Assembly (NCBI RefSeq): GCF_010119235.1
Contig: NZ_JAAATZ010000001.1
Span: forward strand, 1,022,501-1,086,500
Direction: 5' to 3'
DNA: 64,000 nt
From: Flavobacterium phycosphaerae
Lineage (GTDB): Bacteria > Bacteroidota > Bacteroidia > Flavobacteriales > Flavobacteriaceae
The translations under genes were made by a program, and so were the position numbers. Positions 44,631-54,149 of this stretch are shown here, in pieces. Positions within the stretch are counted from its first letter, which is position 1; every line of letters begins with the position of its first letter. The notes beneath the pieces are model-generated. The model did not search any database. It saw only the letters and a program-made list of their open reading frames with translations, and had not been told where the DNA came from.

Positions 44631-45080
44631 ATGAATTTAGAATGGAAAATAAAGCGTTTTGAGGCACTTTCAGCAAGTGAACTTTATGATTTACTACAAT
44701 TGCGCAGCGAAGTCTTTGTAGTGGAGCAGGATTGCGTTTATCAAGACATTGACGGCAAAGACAGGAAAGCATTACACCTCATTGGAGAGGTTGACGGTGA
44801 AACGGTCTGTTACGCCCGATTATTTAAACCCAATGATTATTTCGAGCAAGCTTCTATTGGAAGAGTTGTGGTGAAACAAACTTATCGCGATAAAAAACTG
44901 GGACACGTCCTAATGCGCGAAGCCATCATCGTTATGAAAAAACATTTCGATGCCACTAAAATTACCATTTCGGCTCAATTGTATTTGAAGAAATTCTACG
45001 AAAGTCACGGTTTTATTCAAACCAGCGAAATGTACTTAGAGGATGATATCCCCCACATTGAAATGAAAAAAGGAAATTAA
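44631..45080 (+). CDS. GNAT family N-acetyltransferase (ElaA-like)
   Basis: A 149-residue acetyltransferase. The acetyl-CoA-binding motif region is IGRVVVKQTYRDKKLGHVLM (about 83-102), followed by ITISAQLYLKKFYESHGF. The N-terminal SELYDLLQLRSEVFVVEQDC is the ElaA-type start. The substrate is unknown. It lies 6 bases after the DUF4837 gene and overlaps the convergent OmpA-like gene by 4 bases. Confidence 0.85.
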   Translation: MNLEWKIKRFEALSASELYDLLQLRSEVFVVEQDCVYQDIDGKDRKALHLIGEVDGETVCYARLFKPNDYFEQASIGRVVVKQTYRDKKLGHVLMREAIIVMKKHFDATKITISAQLYLKKFYESHGFIQTSEMYLEDDIPHIEMKKGN

Positions 45081-45889
45081 ACTTTCGAAATCACTAACTC
45101 CACTCTTCGGTCATATTCGGCGCCTTTGCCCAGTGGCACGGTATTGCCATAGCCTTTAAAGGTCATACGGTCTTTAGAAATCTTTTTCCAAATCAAATAT
45201 TTATAGACGGCTTGGGCACGGTTTATAGAAAGCTGACGTTTCTTGGTGTCCATATCAATAGCTTCCTTTTGGTAAGGCGGTGTGCAACACACATGCCCTT
45301 GAATTTCAAACTGAAGATTTTTATATTTCAGCAATAACTTGGCAATTTTATCCAATTCGGTTTTAGTTTTAAAGGTCAACTTGCTGCTGCCTCTGTCAAA
45401 TAAAACATTATCAAGATAAACGTGGTCGCCAACAATATGATGCTTTTGGATGGTATTGTAATAGCCGGGAATTTCAATTTTTGGTAAAGGTTTTAGGTTC
45501 AATACCACATCCACACGACGGTTTTTGGAACGCTTTTCCGGAAGATTTTCCACGATGTCGTCATCAATCAAAATTCTTCCTTTCCCTTCAATGGTAATGA
45601 TTACTTTGTTTTTAATGCCGCTTTGAATGAATTTATTCTGGATAGCAGTCGCTCGTTTGGTAGAGAGTTTATAATTATAAGCTTCTTTGCCGATGTCATC
45701 AGTATACCCAAAAATCTGAATGGATTCAATACGGGTGGAATCGGTTTTTTTGATAAAATCAACAGCTTCATTGGCCTGTTTATCATTTAATGCAAATTTG
45801 TCAAAATCAAAATAAACAGAGTGAACAACTTCTTCCTGAGCATGCAGGAAGCCAAAAATCAGCAATGGCAGGTATTTAAATAACTTCAT
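45077..45889 (-). CDS. OmpA-like protein with two peptidoglycan-binding domains
   Basis: A 270-residue secreted protein. After a signal peptide (about 1-17) there are two consecutive OmpA_C-type domains: one at about 24-130 (VYFDFDKFALND, GYTDDIGKEAYNYKLSTKRA, KNRRVDVVL) and one at about 155-268 (VYLDNVLFDRGSSKL, GHVCCTPPYQKEAID, RRVELVI). There is no barrel domain, and tandem domains are unusual. It probably binds peptidoglycan in the periplasm. It lies 1 base after the S41 peptidase gene. Confidence 0.82.
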   Translation of the reverse strand: MKLFKYLPLLIFGFLHAQEEVVHSVYFDFDKFALNDKQANEAVDFIKKTDSTRIESIQIFGYTDDIGKEAYNYKLSTKRATAIQNKFIQSGIKNKVIITIEGKGRILIDDDIVENLPEKRSKNRRVDVVLNLKPLPKIEIPGYYNTIQKHHIVGDHVYLDNVLFDRGSSKLTFKTKTELDKIAKLLLKYKNLQFEIQGHVCCTPPYQKEAIDMDTKKRQLSINRAQAVYKYLIWKKISKDRMTFKGYGNTVPLGKGAEYDRRVELVISKV

Positions 45890-45890
45890 A

Positions 45891-47528
45891 TTATATTTTT
45901 AAAATCTTGTTGTATTCCGCTTTGTCATTTAATACTTCTACGGCTTTTTTGATTTCGAAATTGTTTTTAATGTAATATTGATATAATCCTTCTTTGTATT
46001 GGTATCTTTTGATAATCTCATCCAAAAGTAAATTCTTGATTTCAGCCTTATTCTTGTCAATCAAAGTTTCTTCACTTCTTTCAATCGAAGCTAACAATTG
46101 TTGATATTCGGCAGTGATTGCATTATCTATATTTTCTTTTTTGGCTTTCTCCAAAGTGTTTTTCAAAGCTATTTCAGTTTCCGTATCAAAGGCTATTTTT
46201 TCACGTTTCAGGAAGGCTTTAAAATCAGCAATTTCAGCATCAGTAATCGTTGGAATCTTATCCCCAAGATTTGGATTTTTATAATAGTAATATGTAGCAT
46301 AATTAAAGATACCATCGTTTTTTTGCAACGCATCAGCAATGGCACTGGTCTTAGTGCTTTCTAAAACAATATCCGGCAAAATACCGCCACCGTCATAAAC
46401 CGTTCTCCCCTTTTTGGTTTGGAAAGCGTTGTAATTTTTAGCATCGGTACGAATGGCTTTACCACTTTTGTCTTTATGAGCATAATCTAAAGCCTGAATA
46501 CAGCGACCGGAAGGTGTATAATACTTAGCAATGGTAACTTTCACTTGAGTATTATAAACCATATCAAACGGGCGTTGTACTAACCCTTTTCCGTAGCTAC
46601 GACTGCCTATAATTACGGCACGATCTAAATCCTGCAGTGCTCCCGAAACAATTTCAGAAGCCGAAGCACTTTTTCCGTCCACAATAATGGCTAAAGGAAT
46701 TTCGGTATCAATTGGTTCGCGAGTCGTTTTGTTGGTGTTATTGTATTTGGTGTTTTTAGATTTAGTAGTTACTATGGTTTCTCCTTTTGGCACAAACAAA
46801 CCGCAAATATTCACCGCTTCGTTCAACAAACCTCCTGGGTTCCCTCGCAAGTCTAAAACAATTTGAGTAGCACCATCTGCTTTCAGTTTTTCAAGGGCTT
46901 CTTTGGTATCGGAGAAAGCTTTGGCATTAAACTGCGACAACACAATGTATCCGGTTTTATCATCAATTTTTCCATAAAAAGGAACCGCTTTGACATCCAC
47001 TTCATCCAAAATCAATTGCGCTGTCATGGGTTTTCCTTGGCGTAAAAATTTAATGTCGATTTTAGTATTCTTAGCTCCTTTCATCAATTGCGAAGCATCG
47101 TCTTTAAAGTCGGCCAAAAGCACATCGCCAATTTGTGTGATTTCGTCACCGGCTTTGAGTCCGGCTTTGTCGGCAGGATAGCCTTTATACGGTTCTTTGA
47201 TGATGATTTTATCTTCTTTGCGAGTAATCAACGCACCAATTCCGGTATATTCCCCGGTGTTGTTGATTTTAAATTTAATCACATCCTGCTCATTGAAATA
47301 GTTGGTATACGGATCTAAATCAGCCAACATGCTTTTAATGGCTTTGTCCATCAATTCAGCGGCATTGGTTTCATCCACATAGTTTTGATTGATGGTTTTG
47401 AATAATGTGGTGAAGATTTCGATTTGTTTCGAAATTTCGAAAAAATCATCTTTAAAACTTACACCAATAAACAGAAATACGCTCAGTGTTATCGGTATAA
47501 AATATCTTTTTTTAATTTTTGAGAACAT
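45891..47528 (-). CDS. S41 family C-terminal processing peptidase
   Basis: A 545-residue protease with an N-terminal membrane anchor (about 7-24). A PDZ domain (about 88-170, IIKEPYKGYPADKAGLKAGDEI) is followed by the S41 catalytic domain with GNPGGLLNEAVNICGLFV, the nucleophile segment DGKSASASEIVSGAL and the Lys of SYGKGLVQ. This is the CtpA/Prc-like layout that trims periplasmic protein C-termini. A C-terminal helical extension (about 430-540) is typical of Flavobacteriaceae. It lies just downstream of rnpA. Confidence 0.93.
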   Translation of the reverse strand: MFSKIKKRYFIPITLSVFLFIGVSFKDDFFEISKQIEIFTTLFKTINQNYVDETNAAELMDKAIKSMLADLDPYTNYFNEQDVIKFKINNTGEYTGIGALITRKEDKIIIKEPYKGYPADKAGLKAGDEITQIGDVLLADFKDDASQLMKGAKNTKIDIKFLRQGKPMTAQLILDEVDVKAVPFYGKIDDKTGYIVLSQFNAKAFSDTKEALEKLKADGATQIVLDLRGNPGGLLNEAVNICGLFVPKGETIVTTKSKNTKYNNTNKTTREPIDTEIPLAIIVDGKSASASEIVSGALQDLDRAVIIGSRSYGKGLVQRPFDMVYNTQVKVTIAKYYTPSGRCIQALDYAHKDKSGKAIRTDAKNYNAFQTKKGRTVYDGGGILPDIVLESTKTSAIADALQKNDGIFNYATYYYYKNPNLGDKIPTITDAEIADFKAFLKREKIAFDTETEIALKNTLEKAKKENIDNAITAEYQQLLASIERSEETLIDKNKAEIKNLLLDEIIKRYQYKEGLYQYYIKNNFEIKKAVEVLNDKAEYNKILKI

Positions 47529-47611
47529 CTTGTTTATTTTTTCGTTTAAACCGTTTTCTGATTAGTACAAATAAGGCAACTAATGTAACAAATTTTTGGG
47601 TGTAACGTACT

Positions 47612-47998
47612 TTAGTTTTTTTCTTCTTCCTTAATGGTTTTAATAAACTTTTCAAAAAGCTGAATCGTCTTTTCGTTGATTTCCGTATAGGTCAATTTGT
47701 CTTTGGTTTGGTAAAAAAACATCAGACAATATTTGGTATCGATATGCTCAATCAAAATCGCTTTGTTGAGTCGGTAACATTCCCGTAAAACCCGTTTGAA
47801 ATAGTTACGGTCAACAGCATGTTTAAAATGTTTTTTGGAAACAGAAACAGCTATCTTCAACGGTACGTTTTCTTCAAAATCGTGTTGAATGTAAACCAAA
47901 CGCAAAGGGTATTTGCCTACCGATTTGCCTTTGGTAAAGAGCAAGTCGATGATTTTTTTGCTTTTGAGCTTTTCTGCTGCCGGATAAGAAGTATCCAT
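47612..47998 (-). CDS. rnpA: Ribonuclease P protein component
   Basis: A 128-residue protein subunit of the tRNA 5'-processing ribozyme. The RNR motif region SVSKKHFKHAVDRNYFKRVLRE (split here as SVSKKHFKHAVDRNYFKR then VLRE) lies at about 56-77, and LRLVYIQ and the C-terminal helix are also typical. rpmH is not adjacent; instead the gene lies 3 bases from a small secreted-protein gene and upstream of the S41 protease, an arrangement often seen in this family of bacteria. Confidence 0.92.
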   Translation of the reverse strand: MDTSYPAAEKLKSKKIIDLLFTKGKSVGKYPLRLVYIQHDFEENVPLKIAVSVSKKHFKHAVDRNYFKRVLRECYRLNKAILIEHIDTKYCLMFFYQTKDKLTYTEINEKTIQLFEKFIKTIKEEEKN

Positions 47999-48001
47999 GA
48001 A

Positions 48002-48415
48002 TTAATTGTCGTTGTAGACGTTGTAAACGAATTTTACTTCATTATAATTGATATAAATCTGCATTCGGTTGTTCTCTTTTTTCTTGGTAATAATAAATAT
48101 TTTACACTTCGAAAACTTGTTGTCCATACACTCAAAAGGAACAATATTCACTTCATCCGTATCTTCAATTTCTCCGTAGGCTTTGATTTTAAAGGATTGC
48201 ACTTCGGCTGAATTTATGGTAATCAAATCTTTTTTGGCGTCCAGCGTTATTAAAACATTGGCATCAACAAAATCAGACCATTCATTCCAGGTATTGTCAC
48301 TTTTTTTATCGGTATAACTAACACTGCTGGTTTTGAAACGGATGGGTTGGGCAGAACTTTTTTGTAAACCCAAGCCCAAAACAAGCAAAAGAAATAGAAT
48401 TTTTATAGGTTTCAT
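48002..48415 (-). CDS. Hypothetical secreted protein upstream of rnpA
   Basis: A 137-residue protein that I do not recognise. A signal peptide (MKPIKILFLLLVLGLGLQKS, cut near SSAQ) is followed by a beta-rich mature part with many Lys/Asp/Asn residues and a Cys pair (FECMDNKFSKCK). ATG 48415 is preferred over the ORF-extending ATG at 48496, whose extra 27 residues lack signal character. It is transcribed with rnpA. Confidence 0.6.
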   Translation of the reverse strand: MKPIKILFLLLVLGLGLQKSSAQPIRFKTSSVSYTDKKSDNTWNEWSDFVDANVLITLDAKKDLITINSAEVQSFKIKAYGEIEDTDEVNIVPFECMDNKFSKCKIFIITKKKENNRMQIYINYNEVKFVYNVYNDN

Positions 48416-48567
48416 TGTATAAAAGATTTGCAGCAAAACTACAAATTCTATTCCACAAATTTCAGCGTTGGGTAACAACTCCGGTTTGATTGACAAACGA
48501 ATAATTCTGAAATACTTTTTTTATCAAAAGGATTCTCCTAATTTCGTCATTCCTCTAAACCCTTTTC

Positions 48568-49158
48568 ATGAGAAAAACAATACTATTGTTCCTATTCCCG
48601 GTGTTGCTTTGGGCACAAAAAAAGGAAGCCATTTATAAAAAACTGGCCACCTATACCTGCGACTGTGTTGGTGGAAAAAAAGAAGTCACCGATGTTAATT
48701 TAGGGGTTTGTATTTTTGAAGCCCTTGGTCAGTTGAGTAACAAAGAACGCAGAAATATTGATGTGAATCAGGATGATAAAATGAAAGCCATTCAAAATAT
48801 TGCCGAAAGTGTTGGCATCGAAATGGCTATTATTTGCCCGGATGTGTTTGCTAAAATTGCCGAAAATAAAGCGGAAGACACTGCCATATCCGATGAGGAC
48901 GAACTTGATTTATTCTATACCGGCACTTTCGAAAGTATGGCGACGCAGGAGTTTAATACCATTATTTTGTTAGATGAAAAAAATGAAAAGCAGGAGTTCG
49001 TTTGGCTTTTTACTTTTGAAGGAGACAATCTGTTTATTAAAAACAAAATTGTAAAAGGAGACAAGCTAGAAATTCACTACCGTCAACAAGATTTTTTTGA
49101 CCCGAAACAAAACAAATACCGGATTTACAACGAAATCACCAGTATCAAACTGTTATAA
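48568..49158 (+). CDS. Hypothetical secreted protein
   Basis: A 196-residue protein that I do not recognise. It has a signal peptide (about 1-16, ending LLWAQ). The N-terminal part has a Cys pair (YTCDCVGG) and further Cys residues (LGVCIFEAL, IICPDVF), and a beta-rich C-terminal half follows (EFNTIILLDEKNEKQEFVWLF region). It stands alone, divergent from the preceding gene, and ends in a strong bidirectional terminator shared with the M1 peptidase gene. Confidence 0.6.
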   Translation: MRKTILLFLFPVLLWAQKKEAIYKKLATYTCDCVGGKKEVTDVNLGVCIFEALGQLSNKERRNIDVNQDDKMKAIQNIAESVGIEMAIICPDVFAKIAENKAEDTAISDEDELDLFYTGTFESMATQEFNTIILLDEKNEKQEFVWLFTFEGDNLFIKNKIVKGDKLEIHYRQQDFFDPKQNKYRIYNEITSIKLL

Positions 49159-49190
49159 AAAAAAGCGAACGTATAAATGTTCGCTTTTTT
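49159..49190. terminator. Bidirectional terminator
   Basis: A 12-bp stem AAAAAAGCGAAC/GTTCGCTTTTTT with an 8-base loop, giving T runs in both directions. It serves both converging genes. Confidence 0.92.
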
Positions 49191-49193
49191 TAT

Positions 49194-51083
49194 TTATTGT
49201 TTCTCAAAAACATTATTCTCTCGTTTGACATCAGCCATTAATCCGCTGGCATCTAGCGTTATTTTTTTGATGGAGGCTTTTGCTCTCGGAATTTCAAAGA
49301 AATAGGTTGGATAGGCCCAAGCCCAATCGGACAACGTAGTTCTTTTTGTCGCCGGTGTTGGGTTTTCTTTTTCAAAACTCATCATCCGCAGCGGTATGTA
49401 AAAACTCTCTTTGGTGCCATCAGTATACTCTACTAAAACATCCATTGGCATTGGCATTCTGCCTATTCTTTCCAAAGTAACCCCCGTTCTTTGTACACCA
49501 TCAGTGGCGCTTTCTACACTTTTAATTCCATAATCAATGGTACTGGTGGTTTCTGTCCAATGGTTTAGATACCAATCTAAATTGGCACCCGAAACCCGTT
49601 CAGCCGTGCGCTTGATGTCATTAGGTGTTGGGTGTTTGAATTTAAATTCGGCAAAATAACGTTTTAACGTTTTCATAGTGTTTTCTTTCCCAATCAAATA
49701 AATCAATTGCGTCCAAAAAAGCTCGCCTTTGTAATAAGAGCATGTGCTGTACACCTGATTGTAATCAAAGTGGTCGCCATGCGTAGATAAAGGTTGCTCT
49801 TTGCCCGAATTAGCCATGCTGATGTAGCTTTTATAACTATCTGTAAAGGGGTTTTCCACTCTTTTTTCAGTAATTTCATTTACGCCCATATCTTCCAAAA
49901 ATGTGGCACCGCCTTCATCCATCCAAGGGTGTTTACTTTCGTTGGACGCCAGTACATGTTGAAACCAAGAATGCGCCATTTCATGTGAAATAATACCGTT
50001 TACTAAACCATCAAACGTACCTTCGCCTAAAACTAAAGTACACATCGCATATTCCATACCGCCATCGCCACCTTGTATTACGGAGTATTGGTCGTATGGA
50101 TACTTGCCGATAGTTTTATTATAAAAATCCATCAACTGAACCGTTTTAGGTTGGGCTTTTTTCCAGTTGTCAATTATTTTCGGATTGTTTTTGTATAAAA
50201 AATGAAGGGTTGTACCAAAATTAGTTGGCACTACGTCGTGAATATATTCTTTATCGGCAGCCCAGGTAAAATCAAGTACATTGGGTGCTACAAAATGCCA
50301 GGTCAGTGTTTTTTCTTTTTTCGGAATCGTAACGGTAACACCGTCATCTTGGTAGTTGTAGCCTATTTCATTTTTGTTTTCTAAATAACCTGTTCCGCCT
50401 AAAATATACGCTTTGTCAATAGTAATAGTTACATCAAAATTACCCCAAACACCATGAAATTCGCGCGCTATATAGGGGTCGGCATGCCAGCCTTCAAAAT
50501 CAAATTCAGCTATTTTCGGGTACCACTGTGCCATCGATAACTCCACCCCTTCTTTGTTGTTTCGTCCTGAACGTCGAATTTGTTTAGGCACCTGACCGTC
50601 AAAATCCAACGTCAGTGTAGTTGATTTTCCCGGTAATAAAGGTTGAGCCAAATCAACTTCTAAAATGGTGCTCACTTCTTTAATTTTAGCCGAAACCCCA
50701 TCCTGCTTGAAATTGGAAATCTTTAAATACCCCATTTCATTTGGCTGTAAAGCATTAATACGGCTTTGTCTGATTTCTTTTCCGTCAGCACCTTTAGTTC
50801 GGGTAGCCATGCGGGCATCCGGATCAGGGATATTTTGAGCACGGACATCCATTTCACTGCCGGGTTGAAAGGCATTGTTGAATAAATGATAAAACACGCG
50901 GCGCAAGGTATCCGGCGAATTATTGGTATAAATTAATTCCTGTTTGCCTTTGTACTGATAGGTTTTGACATCCATAGTCACATTCATTTTGTAATCAACG
51001 TGTTGTTGCCAATAGCCTTTGGATTGTCCAAAAACAGATGTGATACTAAGGAAAATAAAACCAAAGAAAAGTTTATTTGTCAT
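49194..51083 (-). CDS. M1 family zinc metallopeptidase
   Basis: A 629-residue exported aminopeptidase-family protein. A signal peptide (about 1-18) is followed by an N-terminal beta domain (about 25-280). The catalytic domain has the zinc site HEMAHSWFQH (about 378-387), with the third ligand in WMDEGGATFLED downstream, and the GGMEYAM exopeptidase-type motif. The overall layout matches exported Bacteroidota M1 peptidases. It ends at the shared terminator; the S8 protease gene begins upstream on the same strand with its own terminator. Confidence 0.92.
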   Translation of the reverse strand: MTNKLFFGFIFLSITSVFGQSKGYWQQHVDYKMNVTMDVKTYQYKGKQELIYTNNSPDTLRRVFYHLFNNAFQPGSEMDVRAQNIPDPDARMATRTKGADGKEIRQSRINALQPNEMGYLKISNFKQDGVSAKIKEVSTILEVDLAQPLLPGKSTTLTLDFDGQVPKQIRRSGRNNKEGVELSMAQWYPKIAEFDFEGWHADPYIAREFHGVWGNFDVTITIDKAYILGGTGYLENKNEIGYNYQDDGVTVTIPKKEKTLTWHFVAPNVLDFTWAADKEYIHDVVPTNFGTTLHFLYKNNPKIIDNWKKAQPKTVQLMDFYNKTIGKYPYDQYSVIQGGDGGMEYAMCTLVLGEGTFDGLVNGIISHEMAHSWFQHVLASNESKHPWMDEGGATFLEDMGVNEITEKRVENPFTDSYKSYISMANSGKEQPLSTHGDHFDYNQVYSTCSYYKGELFWTQLIYLIGKENTMKTLKRYFAEFKFKHPTPNDIKRTAERVSGANLDWYLNHWTETTSTIDYGIKSVESATDGVQRTGVTLERIGRMPMPMDVLVEYTDGTKESFYIPLRMMSFEKENPTPATKRTTLSDWAWAYPTYFFEIPRAKASIKKITLDASGLMADVKRENNVFEKQ

Positions 51084-51093
51084 ACGTACTAAA

Positions 51094-51122
51094 ATAAAAA
51101 AAGGAAGGTCGGAACCTTCCTT
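51094..51122 (-). terminator. Rho-independent terminator after the S8 protease gene
   Basis: Read on the minus strand, AAGGAAGGT/ACCTTCCTT forms a 9-bp stem with a 4-base loop, followed by a run of Ts. Confidence 0.85.
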
Positions 51123-51128
51123 ATCGGA

Positions 51129-52706
51129 TTATAATTTTGGATTCTTTTTTGTCTTTTTGACCATAGTTTCGGCCATTTTCAACGCATTGTAAGCATTGAC
51201 AATTTTTCCGGAAACGCAGGTTTTGGAGAATGGCATTTTCTCAGCAGTATCGCCCACCACTACATCAAACGGCACGGCTGTTCCTGACTGCATGATGATT
51301 TGTTTTACCTGAGCGGCTTTCAAACTAGGATAATAAGAACGAATCAAAGCAGCTACTCCGGCAGCATTAGGTGAAGCCATCGATGTTCCCTGCTCGTATT
51401 TGAATTTATTATCAGCAACAGTGGCATAAATTTTCATTCCCGGAGCAAATATGTCCACGTTTTTCTGACCGTAATTAGAAAAATCAGCGACCATATTTTC
51501 ACCATATTGATTATCAAGTGCTCCAATGGTTAATACATTTTTGGCGATTTCTGTCTTTTTGTCTTTAGTGTCCGCCGGGAAACTAGGTTCAACATCAATA
51601 TTTTTACCATCATTTCCGGCAGCAAAAACGATTAAAACATCTTTGCTTTCGGCATATTTGATAGCATCCCAAACCCATTCTTTTTGCGGAGAATAATCTT
51701 TTCCGAAACTTCCGTTGATGACTTTAGCCCCATTGTCTACAGCATAACGAATGGCTAAGGCAATATCTTTGTCATATTCATCTCCATTAGGAACGGCTCT
51801 CACCGGCAGAATTTCAACATTGTCAGCAATACCGTCTCCACCTAGATTGTTGTTTCTTACTTGAGCAATGATTCCGGCTACGTGGGTACCGTGAAAAGAA
51901 TCTTTTCGGTCTTTAGAGTAAACCACATTGTTACCGTAGATTTTATTGGTAATGTCTTCCGGGTTGTCTCCCACTTCTTTTCTTCCGTCAAACTCTTTGT
52001 TGAGGTTGTAGTTTAACTGGTCGTACACCTGTTCTTTATAGTCATTGATATCATCACGAAATCCTTCACCGGCCTCTTCAGCTATAGAAAGCATTACCAT
52101 TTTACTTTGGTAAATCTTTTTGTCTGACGAAGTAATTCCTTTTAAATCCTCAAGGGTATAATTTTCTTTGTTTAAATATTCGCGGACGTTTCTGTCAGCA
52201 GCCATGATGAAATCAACCTGGAATTTGTTTTTCAACATCTTTTGATTTTTCTTTTCATAGTCGGCCGCTGCGGCTTTGTAGGCATCAGAACCATCATCCG
52301 GCTTTTTTAACATGCGTACCAATTCCAGATTTTCATTGTTAGATTCACCCAGAAAGTTCCAACCATGCACATCATCAACATAACCGTTTTTGTCATCATC
52401 GATGCCATTTCCGGCGATTTCTTTTTTGTTGGTCCAAATTACCGATTTTAAATCGTCGTGATTAATGTCAACTCCTGAGTCGATAACCCCTACGATTACT
52501 TTAGTACTTTTTTTTCCTTTAAGTAATTCGGTGTAAGCTTTATCCACGCTCATTCCCGGTATGGAATCTTTTGCTAAATCAAGGTGACTCCAGCGTTGTA
52601 ATTGCTGTTCGGTTAAAGGCGCTTTTTTGGTTAAAGATTTATCGGCGGTTTGGGCTGTTATGGTTAGTGAAACCAACGATAATAACAGGAATTGAAAGAT
52701 TTTCAT
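51129..52706 (-). CDS. S8 (subtilisin) family serine protease
   Basis: A 525-residue exported protease. It has a signal peptide (about 1-18, ending TITAQ) and the triad segments VGVIDSGVDINHDDL (Asp), FHGTHVAGIIAQ (His) and GTSMASPNAAGVAALI (Ser). The insertion between Asp and His regions (about 120-270) is long and charged. Length is typical of Bacteroidota subtilases lacking a T9SS sorting domain; no C-terminal sorting signal is seen. It is preceded by the MBL hydrolase gene on the same strand. Confidence 0.93.
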   Translation of the reverse strand: MKIFQFLLLSLVSLTITAQTADKSLTKKAPLTEQQLQRWSHLDLAKDSIPGMSVDKAYTELLKGKKSTKVIVGVIDSGVDINHDDLKSVIWTNKKEIAGNGIDDDKNGYVDDVHGWNFLGESNNENLELVRMLKKPDDGSDAYKAAAADYEKKNQKMLKNKFQVDFIMAADRNVREYLNKENYTLEDLKGITSSDKKIYQSKMVMLSIAEEAGEGFRDDINDYKEQVYDQLNYNLNKEFDGRKEVGDNPEDITNKIYGNNVVYSKDRKDSFHGTHVAGIIAQVRNNNLGGDGIADNVEILPVRAVPNGDEYDKDIALAIRYAVDNGAKVINGSFGKDYSPQKEWVWDAIKYAESKDVLIVFAAGNDGKNIDVEPSFPADTKDKKTEIAKNVLTIGALDNQYGENMVADFSNYGQKNVDIFAPGMKIYATVADNKFKYEQGTSMASPNAAGVAALIRSYYPSLKAAQVKQIIMQSGTAVPFDVVVGDTAEKMPFSKTCVSGKIVNAYNALKMAETMVKKTKKNPKL

Positions 52707-52778
52707 TTGCGTTTTATTTGAATTTAAGAATTGGTGTAAAATTAAATGGTTTTGTTACAGCTAACAGCAGGATTAACA

Positions 52779-53639
52779 CTAACTTAAGATATCCTCACAA
52801 CGAAAAACTTCCTTCAAACGAATACCTCTTTCGGTGTTTTCTACGGTGATGATTTGGTTGTGGGCATCGTGTTCTAACCACAAGTAGTAGTTGTTTTCAA
52901 CAGCTGCGTGAAGGAATTTAGATTTTTCGGGCAAGGTTAAAAGAGGTCGGGTGTCATACCCCATCACATAAGGGAGAGGCAAATGTCCGGCGGTCGGAAT
53001 CAAATCGGCACAAAAAACAATGGTCTTGTCCTGGTAGTGCACATGAGGCAACATCATTTTTTCGGTATGGCCATCCACAAAGAAAATCCCGAAATCTAAT
53101 TCCGATTGGCTTAAATAATCGCCATCAGGTCTTTTGATGAAATGCAGTTGTCCGCTTTCTTGCATGGGTAAAATATTTTCGGACAGAAAAGACGCTTTTT
53201 CACGCGCATTGGGTTTTGTAGCCCATTCCCAGTGATTGTCATTGGTCCAGAATTTGGCATTTTTAAAAGCTACTTCATAACCGGTTCTATCCTTGTTCCA
53301 ATTCACACTGCCGCCACAATGGTCAAAATGCAAATGGGTCATAAAAACATCGGTCACATCATCGCGATGAAACCCATATTTAGCTAAAGAACCATCTAAA
53401 GAATGAGTTCCCCAAAGCGAATAGTAACCAAAAAACTTCTCAGACTGCTTATTTCCCATGCCGGTATCAATTAAAATTAATCGATTACCGTCTTCAATAA
53501 GCATACAACGGGCTGCAATGTCAATCAAATTGTTATCGTCTGCCGGATTGGTTTTGCTCCAAATGGTTTTAGGCACTACGCCAAACATGGCACCACCGTC
53601 TAACTTAAAGTTTCCTGCTTCTATGGGATAGATTTTCAT
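52779..53639 (-). CDS. MBL-fold metallo-hydrolase
   Basis: A 286-residue metallo-beta-lactamase-fold protein. The di-zinc motif THLHFDHCGGSV (about 103-114) is intact, with later ligand segments DGHTEKMMLPH and VFCADLIPT. Substrates for this subfamily (quorum-lactonase-like, glyoxalase-like) cannot be told from sequence. ATG 53639 is chosen over 53690, since it begins at the conserved MKIYPIEAGNFKL N-terminus. It is cytoplasmic by appearance. Confidence 0.88.
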   Translation of the reverse strand: MKIYPIEAGNFKLDGGAMFGVVPKTIWSKTNPADDNNLIDIAARCMLIEDGNRLILIDTGMGNKQSEKFFGYYSLWGTHSLDGSLAKYGFHRDDVTDVFMTHLHFDHCGGSVNWNKDRTGYEVAFKNAKFWTNDNHWEWATKPNAREKASFLSENILPMQESGQLHFIKRPDGDYLSQSELDFGIFFVDGHTEKMMLPHVHYQDKTIVFCADLIPTAGHLPLPYVMGYDTRPLLTLPEKSKFLHAAVENNYYLWLEHDAHNQIITVENTERGIRLKEVFRCEDILS

Positions 53640-53903
53640 GGATAGATTTTTGGTAAAAATACAATTTATAGTAAAATAATATTTAGCCAAACACTTTTTT
53701 AGTGATTCCCGACCGGAAGGGCAGTTTTCATGGGCTAATCAAACGTTAGCGATAGTACCAGGCGGAGCACTATTCCCTAAATCCTTTACTTACTAATCGG
53801 AACAGTGAGCTGTAGTCTTGTTATGTTGCTCCTGTTTTGTTCGGTAAAAATAATTTTTTGCCCAAATAGAACTTTTTTAACCTCAACAAGGGGGTAGCAC
53901 AGC

Positions 53904-53947
53904 CCCGAACAAAACCCGAACAAAACCCGAACCAAAATCGAATAAAA
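53904..53947. repeat. Short phased repeat of CCCGAACAAAA units (four copies of 10-12 bp)
   Basis: Units at 53904-53914, 53915-53925, 53926-53937 and 53938-53947, each ending in an A4 tract. The unit length is close to one helical turn, and an inverted copy lies 60-80 bases upstream. Confidence 0.85.
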
Positions 53948-54112
53948 CAATGGATTATTTAGACAGTTATTTGGACCAAATTATCAATTATAGGCTATGT
54001 TGAGGGAATCAGCCATCAAAATTTCAGTTTCTGCTTAGCGCAAATCGGTTTTTTCTATTCCTTGATTAGTTATAAAAATGTTACGAATGATGGGAAAAAA
54101 AGATAATTGTGT

Positions 54113-54120
54113 TAACTTTG
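54113..54120 (+). promoter_or_regulatory. -7 promoter element TAACTTTG for sufA
   Basis: A TAnnTTTG match 29 bases before the sufA start codon. Confidence 0.55.
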
Positions 54121-54149
54121 CCTTTTATTTAGACAAAATCAAAATAGCT

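Larger units (their letters stand above)
53640..54149. other. 510-base gene-free region upstream of the suf operon
   Basis: No credible gene on either strand. Several inverted repeats occur, for example GCTAA/TTAGC around 53735-53751, ACAG/CTGT near 53806, and GGGG/CCCC around 53890-53906. A direct array of CCCGAACAAAA units lies at 53904-53947, and its inverted copy GTTTTGTTCGG is at 53834-53844. A candidate promoter for sufA is at 54113-54120. It could be a decayed element or a structured leader. Confidence 0.4.

Noticed and set aside
53640..54149. An insertion sequence remnant
   Set aside because: No transposase fragment, no matching terminal inverted repeats at the borders and no clear target duplication.
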